Shown here piece by piece: positions 14,494 to 15,398 of a DNA stretch of 15,398 nt. The notes under the pieces are model-generated. The model did no database searches, was not told the DNA's origin, and was given only the letters and a program-made list of their open reading frames with translations. Within the stretch, counting starts at the first letter, position 1. Each line of letters opens with the position of its first letter. Source of the stretch: JAPSGM01 sp036556985 (lineage in GTDB: Bacteria; Chloroflexota; Limnocylindria; QHBO01); assembly GCA_036556985.1 (NCBI GenBank), contig DATBIK010000064.1, positions 1 to 15,398 on the forward strand, read 5' to 3'. Both the position numbers and the translations under genes were made by a program.

Positions 14494-15398
14494 ATGGATG
14501 AGCAAGCGCGCGCCGATGCCTTCTACGCCCACGTCATGGGCGGAGGAAAGGTGGAGGCCGATGACTGGATGCCCGACGACTATCGCGCTGCGATCCTGAA
14601 GTTCGTCGAGATGCACGCGAACTCGGAGCTCATGGGCGTGCTGCCCGAGCGCGAGTGGATCCTCCGCGCGCCGACGCTGAAGCGGAAGCTTGCGCTCACG
14701 TCGAAGGTCCAGGACGAGGTCGGGCACGCGCAGCTGCTCTATCGCGTGGCGGAGGACCTCGGCAAGTCCCGCGAGGCGATGCTCCAGGACCTGCTGGCCG
14801 GCAAGACGAAGTTCCACAACGTCTTCCACTACCCGACGGCGTCGTGGGGGGACGTGGGCATCATCGCCTGGCTGGTGGACGCTGCTGCGATCGTCAGCCA
14901 GCAGGCCCTGCGCGACTCCTCCTACGCGCCCTACGCGCGCACCATGAAGAAGATCTGCTGGGAGGAGAGCGTCCACATCATGCACGGGCGTGACGTGGTG
15001 CTCACCCTCATGAACGGGACCGAGGCGCAGCGCGCGATGGTCCAGGACGCCCTGGACCGATGGTGGGGCCCGCTCATGCAGATGCACGGCCCACCCACCG
15101 ATCCGGCGAAGGACCGCGACCTCATCTGGAAGATCAAGGCCAAGGGCAACGAGCAGCTGCGGCAGGAGTTCCTGTCGATCTACGTGCCGCGCATCCTCGA
15201 GCTGGGACTGACGATCCCGGACCCGGAGCTGCGCTACGACGAGGCCGACGGGCGATGGCGCTATACCGAGCCCGACTGGGACGAGCTGCGCTCGGTGGTC
15301 ACGGGCCATGGCCCGAAGTCGCAGGAGCGCCTCCAGTTCCGCCGCGATGCGCGTGACGTGACCCAGTGGGTGCGCGATGCGATCATCGGCCCACAGGC
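14494..15398 (+). CDS. paaA: Phenylacetyl-CoA 1,2-epoxygenase subunit A (PaaA), 3' end beyond window
   Basis: Catalytic diiron subunit of the ring 1,2-phenylacetyl-CoA epoxygenase (PaaABCE), which epoxidises the aromatic ring of phenylacetyl-CoA in aerobic phenylacetate breakdown. About 301 residues are visible and the frame is open at the right edge; E. coli PaaA is about 309 residues, so little is missing. Conserved segments: DDWMPDDYR, HANSELMGVLPEREWILRAPTLKRK, VQDEVGHAQLLY, YPTASWGDVGIIAWLVD, EESVHIMHGR and WKIKAKGNEQLRQ. Proposed iron ligands are Glu45, Glu75 and His78 (DEVGH), Asp129, and Glu158 and His161 (EESVH). ATG 14494 is used; the directly preceding in-frame GTG 14491 is equally possible and adds one residue. 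TACCCT upstream suggests leaderless transcription. The other subunits (paaB, paaC and partners) would be expected just to the right. Confidence 0.95.
   Translation, partial: MDEQARADAFYAHVMGGGKVEADDWMPDDYRAAILKFVEMHANSELMGVLPEREWILRAPTLKRKLALTSKVQDEVGHAQLLYRVAEDLGKSREAMLQDLLAGKTKFHNVFHYPTASWGDVGIIAWLVDAAAIVSQQALRDSSYAPYARTMKKICWEESVHIMHGRDVVLTLMNGTEAQRAMVQDALDRWWGPLMQMHGPPTDPAKDRDLIWKIKAKGNEQLRQEFLSIYVPRILELGLTIPDPELRYDEADGRWRYTEPDWDELRSVVTGHGPKSQERLQFRRDARDVTQWVRDAIIGPQ

Noticed and set aside
14485..15309. A 274-codon minus-strand frame opposite paaA
   Set aside because: It lies opposite a strongly conserved PaaA sequence and has no family resemblance of its own.

Overview
The window is GC-rich DNA (about 70% by eye) with dense, sometimes overlapping genes and frequent GTG starts. 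Several genes appear to be leaderless: a TANNNT -10-like hexamer lies 5-7 nt upstream of the start codon instead of a Shine-Dalgarno (SD) site. Together with the domain content (CSLREA-type beta-helix, PxKF C-terminus, C25-like protease, soluble-adenylyl-cyclase-like signalling protein), this suggests a free-living soil or aquatic bacterium of the Chloroflexota or a deep-branching Actinobacteriota line. The phylum is inference; no rRNA or marker gene is present. No tRNA, rRNA, CRISPR array, insertion sequence or phage gene was seen.

Minus-strand block (1-11223, read right to left). It holds a small alpha/beta hydrolase (11223-10699) and a 1234-residue protein with two class III cyclase domains, a STAND-type ATPase and a TPR tail (10649-6945). 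It continues with a 1948-residue exported protein (6819-973) and a DUF72 protein (913 to the left edge, cut off). The exported protein has a signal peptide, von Willebrand A domain, CSLREA/beta-helix region, a PPC-like domain interrupted by a tandem FSPS pentapeptide array, a gingipain-like C25 caspase-fold domain with a visible His/Cys pair, Ig-like domains and a PxKF tail.

Plus-strand block (11301-15398). It holds a membrane-anchored sulfite-oxidase-fold molybdopterin oxidoreductase, a DAGK/YegS-type lipid kinase, a short PRC-barrel-like protein and a DUF2255 protein. The last three are packed with 22-nt spacing, then 4-nt and 8-nt overlaps. The block ends with the start of a phenylacetyl-CoA epoxygenase A subunit (PaaA), probably the first gene of a paa operon to the right. 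The two blocks diverge from a 77-nt region (11224-11300).

The genes do not form one obvious pathway. The most distinctive parts are the exported protease-like giant with its pentapeptide array, the cyclase whose two domains each carry complementary halves of one active site (as in mammalian soluble adenylyl cyclase), and the recurrent leaderless promoter signature. No gap between genes exceeds 130 nt, so there is no unexplained long non-coding stretch.
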